Assembly (NCBI GenBank): GCA_003513495.1
Contig: DOPM01000020.1
Span: 1 to 40,572 of the forward strand
From: Desulfosporosinus sp.
GTDB lineage: Bacteria; Bacillota; Desulfitobacteriia; Desulfitobacteriales; Desulfitobacteriaceae
DNA: 40,572 nucleotides
Direction: 5' to 3'
Below are positions 1-6,841 of this stretch, piece by piece (position 1 is the stretch's first letter; every line of letters starts with the position of its first letter). Below the pieces are notes generated by a model. The model had not been told where the DNA came from. It worked only from the letters and a program-made list of their open reading frames with translations, and did not search any database. The position numbers and the translations under genes were made by a program.

Positions 1-150
1 TTAGATCGCATTAAACTCATTAATGCTAATAAGCACCTATGGCGGATTCCCATTCATTGACCTGCGAGGTTAATAACCGGTAGTATAAAGCAAAACTAAC
101 TATTTGGCATGGAGGCGCCTTCCGTGTGAACCATCTTCATACATTTTTCC
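1..150. other. left-edge stretch without a supported gene
   Basis: I see no gene I can support here. On the minus strand a short open frame (about 50 down to 1) runs off the edge and starts with an ATG, but it has no ribosome site and no recognisable protein. A small palindrome around 68-78 (GGTTAATAACC) and a GC-rich inverted repeat near 109-121 (GGAGGCGCCTTCC) may mark the end of the transcript from the DUF3786 gene, but there is no clear T-tract. Confidence 0.3.
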
Positions 151-756
151 CTATAACGTTGCTTTGATCCGTTTAAGTCCAAAAACAACCATACTTGCTA
201 AGACTGCAAAATCCTCTGTTGGTAAAATTAAGGGGGCAGAAGCATCGAACAGAATATTACCAGACGCTGGGAATTCATCATCTGCTCTCCAAAGAATCAA
301 GGCCACCGGAATTCTCGGAAACACCCTATATGTAACCCCTACATCACCAAGCCCATTAGTTTGTCCCCCTAAACGTGTCACTACTTCCAACAGGCTATCT
401 GGATCTGAACCAAACGTCCGTACTAAGGGATCAATAGCACGACCAGTAAAGGGTTTGATATAGATGGCTCCACCCGGTAATTCTTTGTAGGAGATAAGCT
501 TCCCCGCTTCTAAAGGTTGACTAAGATTTGTAACATAATGGAGAATCAATATTTGCGCGGCAAGGGGCAGCTCTCCGTCTGAAGCCTGCATAGGCACAAA
601 CTGTCCGCTGGGATAGTCCACCTTAAAATGCTGGCCCAAAAATTCAAGAACCAGGGCATTCCCTTCAATAGAATAACCAGAACAACGCGCCATATCCTCT
701 AAGGAACAAGCACGAAACTTTTCAAGCGCTACCTCATGAGCTGGAGTGTAATTCAT
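151..756 (-). CDS. DUF3786 domain protein, function unknown
   Basis: 201-residue soluble protein that I recognise as the DUF3786 type found mainly in anaerobic bacteria and archaea. No biochemical role is known to me. The sequence has no signal peptide or membrane span. Near residues 86-125 it has the family-style stretch GKLISYKELPGG followed by FTGRAIDPLVRTFG, and near 158-170 an IPVALILWRADDEFP-like segment that reads as a buried strand plus an acidic loop. The ATG start has a GAAGG sequence about 10 bases upstream. It is transcribed alone, downstream of the endonuclease IV-like gene and separated from it by about 145 bases. The family call is from memory of its motifs. Confidence 0.7.
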   Translation of the reverse strand: MNYTPAHEVALEKFRACSLEDMARCSGYSIEGNALVLEFLGQHFKVDYPSGQFVPMQASDGELPLAAQILILHYVTNLSQPLEAGKLISYKELPGGAIYIKPFTGRAIDPLVRTFGSDPDSLLEVVTRLGGQTNGLGDVGVTYRVFPRIPVALILWRADDEFPASGNILFDASAPLILPTEDFAVLASMVVFGLKRIKATL

Positions 757-902
757 CTCTATTTCGCCTTCTTTCTGTCTTTTACTACCCCTCCGGGAGC
801 CTCTCCCTCATCCTCCGTACTAATCCAACTTCAAACTTCTTAAAATGTTAGAACATTAAGGCCTTAATTAAGTATTTATTGATGACTAGTGAGCATATAT
901 GG

Positions 903-1766
903 TTATTTAGCGAGTGCCAAATAAGTCCGCTGAAGGAGTAGAGCATCGTCTTCTAAGTTTGGACTTTCACAAATCGCCAATCCTTCCACTCCGAAGCTAT
1001 GACAGGCTTTCATTAGCTCTTCATAACGCAAGTCAGATTCTTTTAAAACAAGATGTCGTTTTTCGCCCTTTAATCCATATTCAATCCCAGATATATGAAA
1101 ATGCACATTTTTCACCCATCGATCCCCAAGTTCCTCGGCAGTTAGATCTAGGATCTCACAAAACTCGTCATAGGAATTATACCTTCCATTAGTTCGGGCA
1201 TGAAGATGGCTAAAGTCAATACAGGGTAGAACTCCCGGAACCTCTTTAGAGATCCGTATAGTTTCAGCTAGGTCTCCAAACTGAGTCCCTTTCCCAGTCG
1301 TTTCCGGACGAAGTACAACATGATTCTCTTCGGCATCGAGGGTATCACGCACAAGAGAAAGTTCTCGAACCACTCGCTCTAAGACCACGTTTGATGGGTC
1401 ATCGTGATTAAAGGCCGGATGAAAAATCACGCTTCGGACACCTAGGATTTTAGAAAGTCTTGAGGTATGTAATATCCGATCTCGGCTTGCCGTAATTTTC
1501 TCCGGCTCACGAGAGTTTAGATTGATATAGTAGGGGGCATGACAACTCAAGGCGACATTATCCTCTTGGGCAACGGCACCAACCTTCTTCGCTTTCTCTT
1601 CGCCCATTCGCACTCCCTGGACAAATTCTAATTCTAAGGCCCCCAGATCTAACTCTCGAATACGACGTACCCCTCCCTCACTGGATCGATCCTTTGAGGA
1701 AATAGGAACACCTGCAGTTCCAAATAATAATGGCAAAAAGGTCACCCCATTGCTATTTTTTCTCAC
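903..1766 (-). CDS. endonuclease IV-like TIM-barrel protein (AP endonuclease family 2)
   Basis: 287 residues with the layout of the Nfo/endonuclease IV family, which cuts DNA at abasic sites using three metal ions in a TIM barrel. Candidate metal ligands in order are H76 (CHAPYY), H116 (IFHPAF), E155 (RPETTGK), D184 and H187 (CIDFSHLHAR), H222/H224 (HFHISG), H238 and E267 (AICESP). The RPETTGK form resembles archaeal-type members rather than E. coli Nfo, and the aspartate of the E. coli D-x-H pair appears replaced near K236-R-H238, so the exact substrate is uncertain. The ATG start has AAGGGA just upstream. It is divergent from the spore protein gene at 1955, which suggests a role in spore DNA repair; that link is inference. 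Confidence 0.75.
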   Translation of the reverse strand: MRKNSNGVTFLPLLFGTAGVPISSKDRSSEGGVRRIRELDLGALELEFVQGVRMGEEKAKKVGAVAQEDNVALSCHAPYYINLNSREPEKITASRDRILHTSRLSKILGVRSVIFHPAFNHDDPSNVVLERVVRELSLVRDTLDAEENHVVLRPETTGKGTQFGDLAETIRISKEVPGVLPCIDFSHLHARTNGRYNSYDEFCEILDLTAEELGDRWVKNVHFHISGIEYGLKGEKRHLVLKESDLRYEELMKACHSFGVEGLAICESPNLEDDALLLQRTYLALAK

Positions 1767-1862
1767 ATTATATCCCTTTTCTTCTAAAAAGCCAATGAAA
1801 GACCATAAGACAAAGTCATCAATACTTATTTCTTCATTACCATTAAAGCCATAATTTTGTTT

Positions 1863-1892
1863 ACATATTGTTTCGACAATAAAGCTATACTA
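1863..1892 (+). promoter_or_regulatory. candidate sigma-G/F-type promoter for the spore protein gene
   Basis: ACATA at 1863-1867 and TATACTA at 1886-1892 are separated by 18 bases. This resembles the forespore sigma-G pattern (GHATR, 18 bases, CATNNTA-like) known from SASP genes in Bacillus. It lies about 60 bases before the start codon. The first base of each box departs from the consensus. Confidence 0.45.
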
Positions 1893-1954
1893 ACTTTAGT
1901 TTCATCATAAAGTGTTGAAAGAAACTAACCCCAACTTTGAAAGGAGGATTCCAT

Positions 1955-2143
1955 ATGTCAAGACGACGTAGTAGCATTATGTCTGACGCATTGAAAGAAC
2001 AAATTGCTCAAGAGTTAGGTTTTGCCGGAACCCTTCACCAAGAAGGCTTTGGAGGAGTTTCTTCCCGTAACTGCGGTAATATGGTGAAAATGGCTATTGA
2101 ATTAGCTGAAAGAAATCTGCCCAACAACACGAATTTTACCTGA
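1955..2143 (+). CDS. small acid-soluble spore protein, alpha/beta type
   Basis: 62-residue protein that coats spore DNA and protects it from UV and chemical damage. The C-terminal half carries the family signature (GFGGVSSRNCGNMVKMAIEL), close to the SR-x-x-G-N-x-VK motif of alpha/beta SASPs. The N-terminal half (MSDALKEQIAQELGF) matches the first helix. The start at 1955 is chosen because AAGGAGG lies 8 bases before it; an in-frame ATG at 1937 would have no ribosome site. It is the only clear plus-strand gene in the window. A strong terminator follows directly. At 62 residues it is near the lower end for the family. Confidence 0.92.
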   Translation: MSRRRSSIMSDALKEQIAQELGFAGTLHQEGFGGVSSRNCGNMVKMAIELAERNLPNNTNFT

Positions 2144-2154
2144 TAACATCTTTA

Positions 2155-2184
2155 GAGCCGAGCAAATGCTCGGCTCCTTTATTT
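2155..2184 (+). terminator. rho-independent terminator of the spore protein gene
   Basis: The arms GAGCCGAGCA and TGCTCGGCTC form a perfect 10-bp stem (or 9 bp with a 4-base loop), followed by CTTTATTT. It lies 11 bases after the stop codon. Confidence 0.85.
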
Positions 2185-2200
2185 AAAGTATGAGGAACAG

Positions 2201-2237
2201 TAAAAATGGGGTTGTTGAAGATTTCAACAACCCCATT
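2201..2237 (-). terminator. rho-independent terminator of the hsp20 gene
   Basis: A perfect 15-bp inverted repeat (2205-2219 with 2223-2237, arm AATGGGGTTGTTGAA) has a 3-base loop. On the minus strand it is followed by a T run at 2204-2201. It lies about 28 bases beyond the hsp20 stop codon, back to back with the spore protein terminator. Confidence 0.85.
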
Positions 2238-2265
2238 GCTAATTACTTCGTTCAGTTAGCTTACC

Positions 2266-2694
2266 TTAGTTAAAATTAACTTCAATATGTCGTGCTGCAG
2301 GATGTTCATCTTTTAAAAAGCTAAGTTTTAATAGCCCATTTTTGTAACTTGCGTGAGCCCCATCGGTCTTTACCTGGGCTGGTAGGGTTAGTAATCGTGA
2401 AAACCTGCCAAAATATCGTTCCGAGTGCCGAGAAATGCTTTCACCTTCGTCTTCATGAACCACTCTACGAATTTCACCTTGAATCATCAGTCGATTTTCA
2501 TCCAGTGTTATTCTAAGATCCTCAGGCTTTTCTATACCTGGAATCTCCGCAATGACCAGTACTTTATTCTGGGTTTCTTCAATATCTATACGATATCCAT
2601 CTGTAAGATTATCTTTCCCATGCTTTAGAATACGATCCATTTCATGCCAAAAGGGATCCAGCATCCGGTATGGCTCATTGGGAATCAACGACAT
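2266..2694 (-). CDS. Hsp20 / alpha-crystallin small heat-shock protein
   Basis: 142-residue ATP-independent holdase that binds unfolding proteins. The alpha-crystallin domain runs from about residue 33 (YRIDIEETQNKVLVIAEIPG) to about 130. It includes the conserved A-x-x-x-N-G-L-L-x-L motif (ASYKNGLLKLSF) that forms the C-terminal strand of the domain. The short N-terminal arm contains MLDPFWHEMDRIL. The usual C-terminal I-x-I/V motif is represented by HIEVNFN. The ATG start has GAGGTGAT 7 bases upstream. A candidate extended -10 promoter lies upstream and a strong terminator downstream, so it is monocistronic. No CIRCE or HAIR operator was seen. Confidence 0.92.
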   Translation of the reverse strand: MSLIPNEPYRMLDPFWHEMDRILKHGKDNLTDGYRIDIEETQNKVLVIAEIPGIEKPEDLRITLDENRLMIQGEIRRVVHEDEGESISRHSERYFGRFSRLLTLPAQVKTDGAHASYKNGLLKLSFLKDEHPAARHIEVNFN

Positions 2695-2744
2695 TTTCTA
2701 TCACCTCATTTGTTTATTCCTTAGAATGCGCTCTTTGATGATAG

Positions 2745-2775
2745 ATTATGCCAACACTGATTAGGCCTTTGACAA
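2745..2775 (-). promoter_or_regulatory. candidate sigma-A promoter of hsp20
   Basis: On the minus strand TTGTCA (2775-2770) and CATAAT (2750-2745) are 19 bases apart. The -10 box is preceded by TGG, giving an extended -10 (TGGCATAAT) that can offset the long spacer. It lies about 50 bases before the hsp20 start codon. Confidence 0.4.
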
Positions 2776-2802
2776 ATAGTGACCTAACCAGTGATATTTA
2801 AT

Positions 2803-3741
2803 TTAGCTTTCATGATTATAGTATTTTAGGGCTCGTAACGCCCTAAGTGTATTCCACCTACTTGGTTTACCTACCTCCTCAATTTCAAAAAAGACCTCCC
2901 CTGCTTGTCTGACTTGCATAGACCAAGTGCCATCTGCGCTTTGATGTTTCTTTATTACATCAATCGCTTCACTCATTCTTAAATCATAAGGAACTTCAGC
3001 ACTTTGGAAATAATCAAGAGCCCTAAGCACATCATAACGCCACCTCATGGGATAGGACAACATAAGCATTCTGGTATCTATAATTTCCCCTGTTCTATCC
3101 GATTTAAATAGCTTATGCTGCAAAATGAATTCTCTGGATTGATTCTCAACTTCCCGTAATTCAGATAAGCGATACTTGTATCCCTTCTTAGAATACTCCA
3201 AAATCCCTTCGATAACTGATATTGTAGAATGCAAAGAACTATGTTTTGCTCCTTTTCTGTTTAATCTACAATTAAAGCCACCGTCATTCATGTGTTGCAG
3301 CAAAATAAAATCAACAATTGATTGTAAATAGTTTTCTCTCACTCCAAAATAAGAAGCATAGTTTAGAACCATCCCATTAATGCAAACATCACTTTCCGCT
3401 ATAAAGCTAGATGGATTTATTCCTCCATCTGAACCCTTTTCATTTCTAAAAATTGCCCCAAGAGTATCCTCAATAACTCTTATATTTTTTGATATCCCCA
3501 TGTTTTTTAGATCCAAGAGAATATAATGGGTATTTGTACTTTTAGGGTGATAAAATCCCTTTCCGGTATGAATTTTGATGTAACGACCATTTAGGAATTG
3601 TTTTCCCCAACCTTCAAATTGAATGCGATCCTTCAGAGCTTTTACTACCTTTGTGTCCGATTTCAGAAGATCCCGGTGTGTCTGATATTGTATCACAACA
3701 TCCCCTTGTAAGAGCCAATCAATTACTTTGTTGGTTGTCAT
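2803..3741 (-). CDS. alpha/alpha-toroid (prenyltransferase/squalene cyclase-like) protein, function unknown
   Basis: About 312 residues, soluble. It contains repeated helical units with the D-G-x-W/F-type turns typical of alpha/alpha-toroid proteins: GSDGGIN near residue 107, MNDGGFNCR near 155 and SADGTWSM near 275. The first resembles the loops of terpene cyclases and protein prenyltransferases, but no DxDD acid motif or prenyltransferase zinc triad is visible, so enzyme activity is not claimed. The ATG at 3741 has GGGAG 9 bases upstream; another ATG at 3747 has only 3 bases of spacing. The gene stands alone. A 24-bp perfect palindrome lies about 165 bases upstream and might be its operator. 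Confidence 0.6.
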   Translation of the reverse strand: MTTNKVIDWLLQGDVVIQYQTHRDLLKSDTKVVKALKDRIQFEGWGKQFLNGRYIKIHTGKGFYHPKSTNTHYILLDLKNMGISKNIRVIEDTLGAIFRNEKGSDGGINPSSFIAESDVCINGMVLNYASYFGVRENYLQSIVDFILLQHMNDGGFNCRLNRKGAKHSSLHSTISVIEGILEYSKKGYKYRLSELREVENQSREFILQHKLFKSDRTGEIIDTRMLMLSYPMRWRYDVLRALDYFQSAEVPYDLRMSEAIDVIKKHQSADGTWSMQVRQAGEVFFEIEEVGKPSRWNTLRALRALKYYNHES

Positions 3742-3904
3742 CTTCATTAACTCCCATCTAAAAATATAGATTTCCTCAAATTACATGTCTAAACGGACCA
3801 TTTAAAATAAACTATAAGTTCATCTCTGTCTATATACTCACTACCAGAGTAAATAAGCTTCGAGGAGGAAGCCTTATTGTCACACAAGAGTCACTCCCTT
3901 GCTT

Positions 3905-3928
3905 ATTAGATAGAATATTCTATCTAAT
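3905..3928. repeat. 24-bp perfect palindrome, candidate operator
   Basis: The half-site ATTAGATAGAAT is followed directly by its exact reverse complement, with no spacer. A loop-free palindrome of this length fits a dimeric DNA-binding site better than a terminator. It lies on the promoter side of the toroid-protein gene. No regulator gene is adjacent. Confidence 0.5.
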
Positions 3929-3985
3929 GTCACGTTTTCCTTCTTAAACAACAATACTTTTTAGAATAATCTTAACTTTTTAAAG

Positions 3986-4011
3986 TAAAAAGACGAGTAC
4001 AAAGACTCGCC
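3986..4011 (-). terminator. probable terminator of sodA
   Basis: On the minus strand GGCGAGT and ACTCGTC form a stem with one mismatch around a 6-base loop, followed by TTTTTAC. It lies about 62 bases after the sodA stop codon. Confidence 0.65.
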
Positions 4012-4073
4012 TTCATTAAAAAATTATAGATTCTCCTATAGACAATTAATTTGTCAGTAATCAGATTGCCGCT

Positions 4074-4685
4074 TTACTTAACGTCCTTCAGGCCCATGAC
4101 ATCTCCAAACCGTATGAGAACATCTTCCCAGTTTACTAAGTTCCACCACGCCTCAACCCATTCTGCTCGCCTGTTTTGATAGTTTAGGTAATAAGCGTGT
4201 TCCCAAACATCAATGGTTAAGAGTGGAATTACTCCCCATTGGGCAAGATTTTGATGATTTTCTGCTTGTAGAATCTCTAATTGTTTAAAAAATGGACTCC
4301 ATACTAATAAGGTCCACCCAGATCCTTCTACAGCAACAGCTGCAGCAGTAAAGTGTTTCTTAAAATCTTCAAAGGAGCCGAAATCCTTATTGATACGTTC
4401 CGCTAATATTCCTTGCGCAGTTCCACCACCGCCAGGACGCATATTCTCCCAAAAAAGTGTATGCAGTAAGTGCCCTGATCCATGAAAAGCCAATTCGTGC
4501 TCCCAATGCTTGATAAGAGCAAAATTTCCTTCTTCTCTAGCTTTCGCAAGTTGTTCTTCGACTTTATTGAGACCGTCCACGTAGGACTTATGATGGACAT
4601 CGTGATGGAGCCTAACAGTTGCTTCATCACAATAAGGTTCTAGCGCATCGTAGGCATAGGGTAATTTCGGTAATCGAAATGACAA
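4074..4685 (-). CDS. sodA: superoxide dismutase (Mn/Fe family)
   Basis: 203-residue cytoplasmic enzyme that converts superoxide to oxygen and hydrogen peroxide. The four metal ligands are visible: H27 (RLHHDVHH), H75 (SGHLLHTLFW), D159 and H163 (IDVWEHAYY). At the position where Mn enzymes carry an outer-sphere glutamine (ANQD) there is H144 (AENHQN), and G71 occupies the position of the Fe-type glutamine. This pattern resembles archaeal-type enzymes, so metal choice cannot be read from the sequence. The start is a TTG at 4683-4685 with AGGAGG 7 bases upstream. It is monocistronic, with a terminator downstream and a structured region upstream. Its presence fits an anaerobe that meets oxygen. 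Confidence 0.93.
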   Translation of the reverse strand: MSFRLPKLPYAYDALEPYCDEATVRLHHDVHHKSYVDGLNKVEEQLAKAREEGNFALIKHWEHELAFHGSGHLLHTLFWENMRPGGGGTAQGILAERINKDFGSFEDFKKHFTAAAVAVEGSGWTLLVWSPFFKQLEILQAENHQNLAQWGVIPLLTIDVWEHAYYLNYQNRRAEWVEAWWNLVNWEDVLIRFGDVMGLKDVK

Positions 4686-4734
4686 ATTGATCTCCTCCTT
4701 TTATAAGTTCAACCGCGCAGGTCCTTTCCTATGT

Positions 4735-4880
4735 AAGGATGATAAAGAAAACTTGGCTGGCGCCCACGAAGACACTGTCTTCGCACGGGTAAGCTTATCG
4801 TAAAAGCCTCTGGCGAGGCGGCAGCCTTAGTTGCACTTATGCTTAGAAAGTATATAACGCAAGTTTATACTTTCTGACAG
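4735..4880. repeat. structured intergenic element upstream of sodA, possible repeat
   Basis: GC-rich element in an AT-rich gap. It contains CGAAGACA/TGTCTTCG (about 4766-4783), GCCTC-TGGC-GAGGC (about 4806-4819) and a perfect 10-bp inverted repeat at 4845-4875 (AGAAAGTATA and TATACTTTCT, 11-base loop). Its first part looks loosely like the tandem units at the right end of the window (GTA-GG-T-AAGAAA-ACT--GCT--CG-CCC). That similarity was judged by eye and needs an alignment. Confidence 0.4.
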
Positions 4881-4883
4881 TAT

Positions 4884-4917
4884 AACAAAGAAAAATGCCA
4901 TTATTATGACATTTTTC
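4884..4917 (-). terminator. terminator-like hairpin after the OmpR-type regulator gene (copy 1)
   Basis: GAAAAATG at 4890-4897 pairs with CATTTTTC at 4910-4917, and an inner CAT/ATG pair lies around a TATT loop. It is 50 bases beyond the regulator stop codon. A run of 27 bases is repeated exactly at 10381-10407, behind another kinase gene. Confidence 0.55.
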
Positions 4918-4966
4918 TTTTATTTAAAATCTATTCTATTCACATGGTTAAACTAGAGATTAGCCA

Positions 4967-5656
4967 CTAATCAGGTCTAACCCCCAGTTTGTATCCTACC
5001 CCGTGTACTGTCTTAATGTAATAAGGATTAGAGATATCTGGCTCAATCTTTTCTCTGAGACGCTTTACTAGGGAAGTAACCACGGAAGCACTTCCATAAT
5101 AGTCTGAGTCCCATATTTGATTCAGAAGTTGTTCTCTAGTAAAGACCTGATCCGGACGGTTGCAGAGAAGCCATAAAAGAGAAAATTCTTTAGGGGTTAA
5201 ATCTATCTCTTTCCCTTGAACTTCAGTCATTCGGTTGTCATTATTAATCATAAGCCCCGGAAGCTTTACTATATTTTTTTCATTTTTCCGGGGGACCTCT
5301 TTAACCCGACGTAACACTGCCTTAATGCGTAAGACGAGTTCTGTGCTGTCAAAAGGTTTAGTGATATAATCATCGCAGCCTAAAATGAGTCCAGAAATCT
5401 TATCCTCATTGTCTTCCTTAGCCGTTAAAATGATAATAGGCAGATTACTTTCCCTGCGTATTATGCGGCAAACCTCAAATCCGTCCATTCCAGGCATCAT
5501 GATATCAAGCAGAAGCAGATTGGGCTTAAAATTACGCCACTCATTGATAACTTCTGTACCCTGCCCAACAACCTTTACACTATACCCTTCCCGGGTTAAT
5601 AAGATATATAGAAATTGTTGGATACTGGGATCATCTTCTGCTACCAAGATTTTAAT
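4967..5656 (-). CDS. OmpR/PhoB-family response regulator
   Basis: About 229 residues. The receiver domain (about 1-120) has the acidic pair in VAEDD, the phospho-accepting aspartate in LLLLDIMMPG, the conserved T/S in IILTAKED and the lysine in YITKPFD. The C-terminal winged helix (about 135-225) has EIDLTPKEFSLLWLL and ends HGVGYKLG. It is the likely output of the kinase gene directly upstream. The start is odd: the only standard codon is TTG at 5647, which would remove most of the first beta strand. Extending to ATT at 5656 restores the usual KILVAEDD N-terminus. A G-rich sequence lies at 5670-5675, with GGAG overlapping the upstream stop codon. ATC codons at 5662 and 5665 are other candidates. 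Confidence 0.85.
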   Translation of the reverse strand: MKILVAEDDPSIQQFLYILLTREGYSVKVVGQGTEVINEWRNFKPNLLLLDIMMPGMDGFEVCRIIRRESNLPIIILTAKEDNEDKISGLILGCDDYITKPFDSTELVLRIKAVLRRVKEVPRKNEKNIVKLPGLMINNDNRMTEVQGKEIDLTPKEFSLLWLLCNRPDQVFTREQLLNQIWDSDYYGSASVVTSLVKRLREKIEPDISNPYYIKTVHGVGYKLGVRPD

Positions 5657-5679
5657 TTCGATGATAAAGCCCCCCTCTC

Positions 5680-6405
5680 CTAAACACCAAATACTGCCGT
5701 AAAATAGAATTTGCTTCCTATTCCTTCTCTGCTATCAACATATAATTCCCCATCCATCAATCTAACCAGTTTCTTCGTAATTATTAAACCCGTGCCTCCG
5801 AACTCCTTTATGAGAGAGTCTGCCTCACGGAATCCCTTGATTAGCTTGGATAGCTTGTCTTCAGGAATGCCGATGCCAGTATCAGACACAATAAATCTAA
5901 TTTGCATCCAACGTTCATTCAGCTCTTCAAGGTCAACTTCTATTGCTACTCCACCTTGATTGGTGAACCTTACGCTATTTCCCACTAAATTTGAAAGTAC
6001 CTGTTTAATTCTTAGCGAATCTCCTATGACATTTTTGGGAATTTCATTATTAAAATCTTTTAGTCTAATCTCTATGTTTTTTTGTTGGGCAGCGGTGTTA
6101 AATAAATCAATCACTTCATCAACTATCTGACGAATATCAAAAGGACGTTGTTCCAAATCGACCTTTCCTGCTTGAATTTTAGAATAATCCATAATATCGG
6201 TTAATACTTTCAACAATAATTTAGTAGATGATTTCACGGTAGTTAGATAGTCCCGTTGTTCTTCTGTTACCTCAGTCATAAGGGTTAAATCAGTCATACT
6301 GATGATTCTAGTCATATAAGTACGAATTTCATGGCTCTTGGCTTCTAACAAAGAATTTTCTTTACGACTATGTTCTGTAACGACGTTTACCATAGAAGGA
6401 GTCAC
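5680..6405 (-). CDS. soluble histidine kinase with altered H and G2 boxes
   Basis: About 241 residues with only a dimerisation/phospho-acceptor domain and an ATPase domain, and no sensor or membrane part. The H box reads SHEIRTYMTRI, where the usual proline after RT is tyrosine and the usual asparagine is threonine. The N box (NLVGNSVRFT) and G1 box (DTGIGIP) look normal. The G2 box reads GGTGLIITKK and lacks the second GL pair of GTGLGL. Activity may be reduced or lost. The GTG at 6405 is preferred: it lies 4 bases after the receiver gene's stop codon with GGGAG about 9 bases upstream. An ATG at 6393 is an alternative. It is probably translated together with the receiver. Confidence 0.8.
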   Translation of the reverse strand: MTPSMVNVVTEHSRKENSLLEAKSHEIRTYMTRIISMTDLTLMTEVTEEQRDYLTTVKSSTKLLLKVLTDIMDYSKIQAGKVDLEQRPFDIRQIVDEVIDLFNTAAQQKNIEIRLKDFNNEIPKNVIGDSLRIKQVLSNLVGNSVRFTNQGGVAIEVDLEELNERWMQIRFIVSDTGIGIPEDKLSKLIKGFREADSLIKEFGGTGLIITKKLVRLMDGELYVDSREGIGSKFYFTAVFGV

Positions 6406-6409
6406 CCCA

Positions 6410-6841
6410 TCATTCTCCCAATGTTTTTGTCCATTTATCGACAATTGCATAAAACGCCTGTGTTTCGACTGGTTTTGTTAAGTAATCGTCCATTCCTGCG
6501 TCAAGGCATGTTTGTCTTGCAGAATTTAAAGCGTTGGCTGTTAATGCAATAATTGGAGTACGCTTCATTTTCTGTCCTTCAAATCGTCTTATAGTACCTG
6601 CTGCTTTGTAACCATCTAATATTGGCATCTGACAATCCATAATGATGACATCAAATTCCTGTTTCTGATAAGCGTCGATCGCTGCTTGCCCGTTTTCCGC
6701 CACAATAACACTCCAGCCTTTTCGAACTGAAAAGTGTTCCAACACCTTGCGTATAACCACATCATCCTCTGCAATAAGAAGCTTAATTGGTTTTTCTTCG
6801 CAGCTATTTTGTAAGAAGGGATTAGTTTCTCCGATCTTCAT
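6410..6841 (-). CDS. stand-alone receiver-domain protein
   Basis: 143 residues containing one CheY-like receiver and no output domain. The acidic pair is in LLIAEDD, the phospho-acceptor in VIIMDCQMP, the conserved threonine in IIALTANAL and the lysine in YLTKPVE. This is the form usually found as the C-terminal receiver of hybrid kinases. The ATG at 6841 has AAGGAGAT 9 bases before it and is preferred over an in-frame ATG at 6868. The altered kinase gene follows almost without a gap, so this may be half of a split hybrid kinase, or a phosphate shuttle between the MASE3 hybrid and the OmpR-type regulator. That role is inference. Confidence 0.85.
   Translation of the reverse strand: MKIGETNPFLQNSCEEKPIKLLIAEDDVVIRKVLEHFSVRKGWSVIVAENGQAAIDAYQKQEFDVIIMDCQMPILDGYKAAGTIRRFEGQKMKRTPIIALTANALNSARQTCLDAGMDDYLTKPVETQAFYAIVDKWTKTLGE

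Larger units (their letters stand above)
3742..4073. other. intergenic region between sodA and the toroid gene
   Basis: AT-rich stretch of about 330 bases without a gene. It holds the sodA terminator (3986-4011), the 24-bp palindrome at 3905-3928 and an imperfect inverted repeat around 3852-3878 (AATAAGCTTC, spacer, GAAGCCTTATT). No convincing -35/-10 pair was found for the toroid gene. Confidence 0.5.

Noticed and set aside
1..60. Start of a minus-strand gene running off the left edge
   Set aside because: An ATG-opened frame exists, but it has no ribosome site and is too short to identify.
104..463. 119-residue plus-strand frame
   Set aside because: It lies antisense to the DUF3786 gene, which has a better start and a recognisable family.
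855..868. ATTAAGGCCTTAAT palindrome after the endonuclease IV-like gene
   Set aside because: At 14 bases in an AT-rich region and with no T run, it is likely chance or a weak hairpin.
6403..6412. Receiver and altered kinase as one gene broken by a frameshift
   Set aside because: A good GGGAG site and a GTG start right after the receiver stop make translational coupling a simpler explanation, although an ancestral fusion remains possible.
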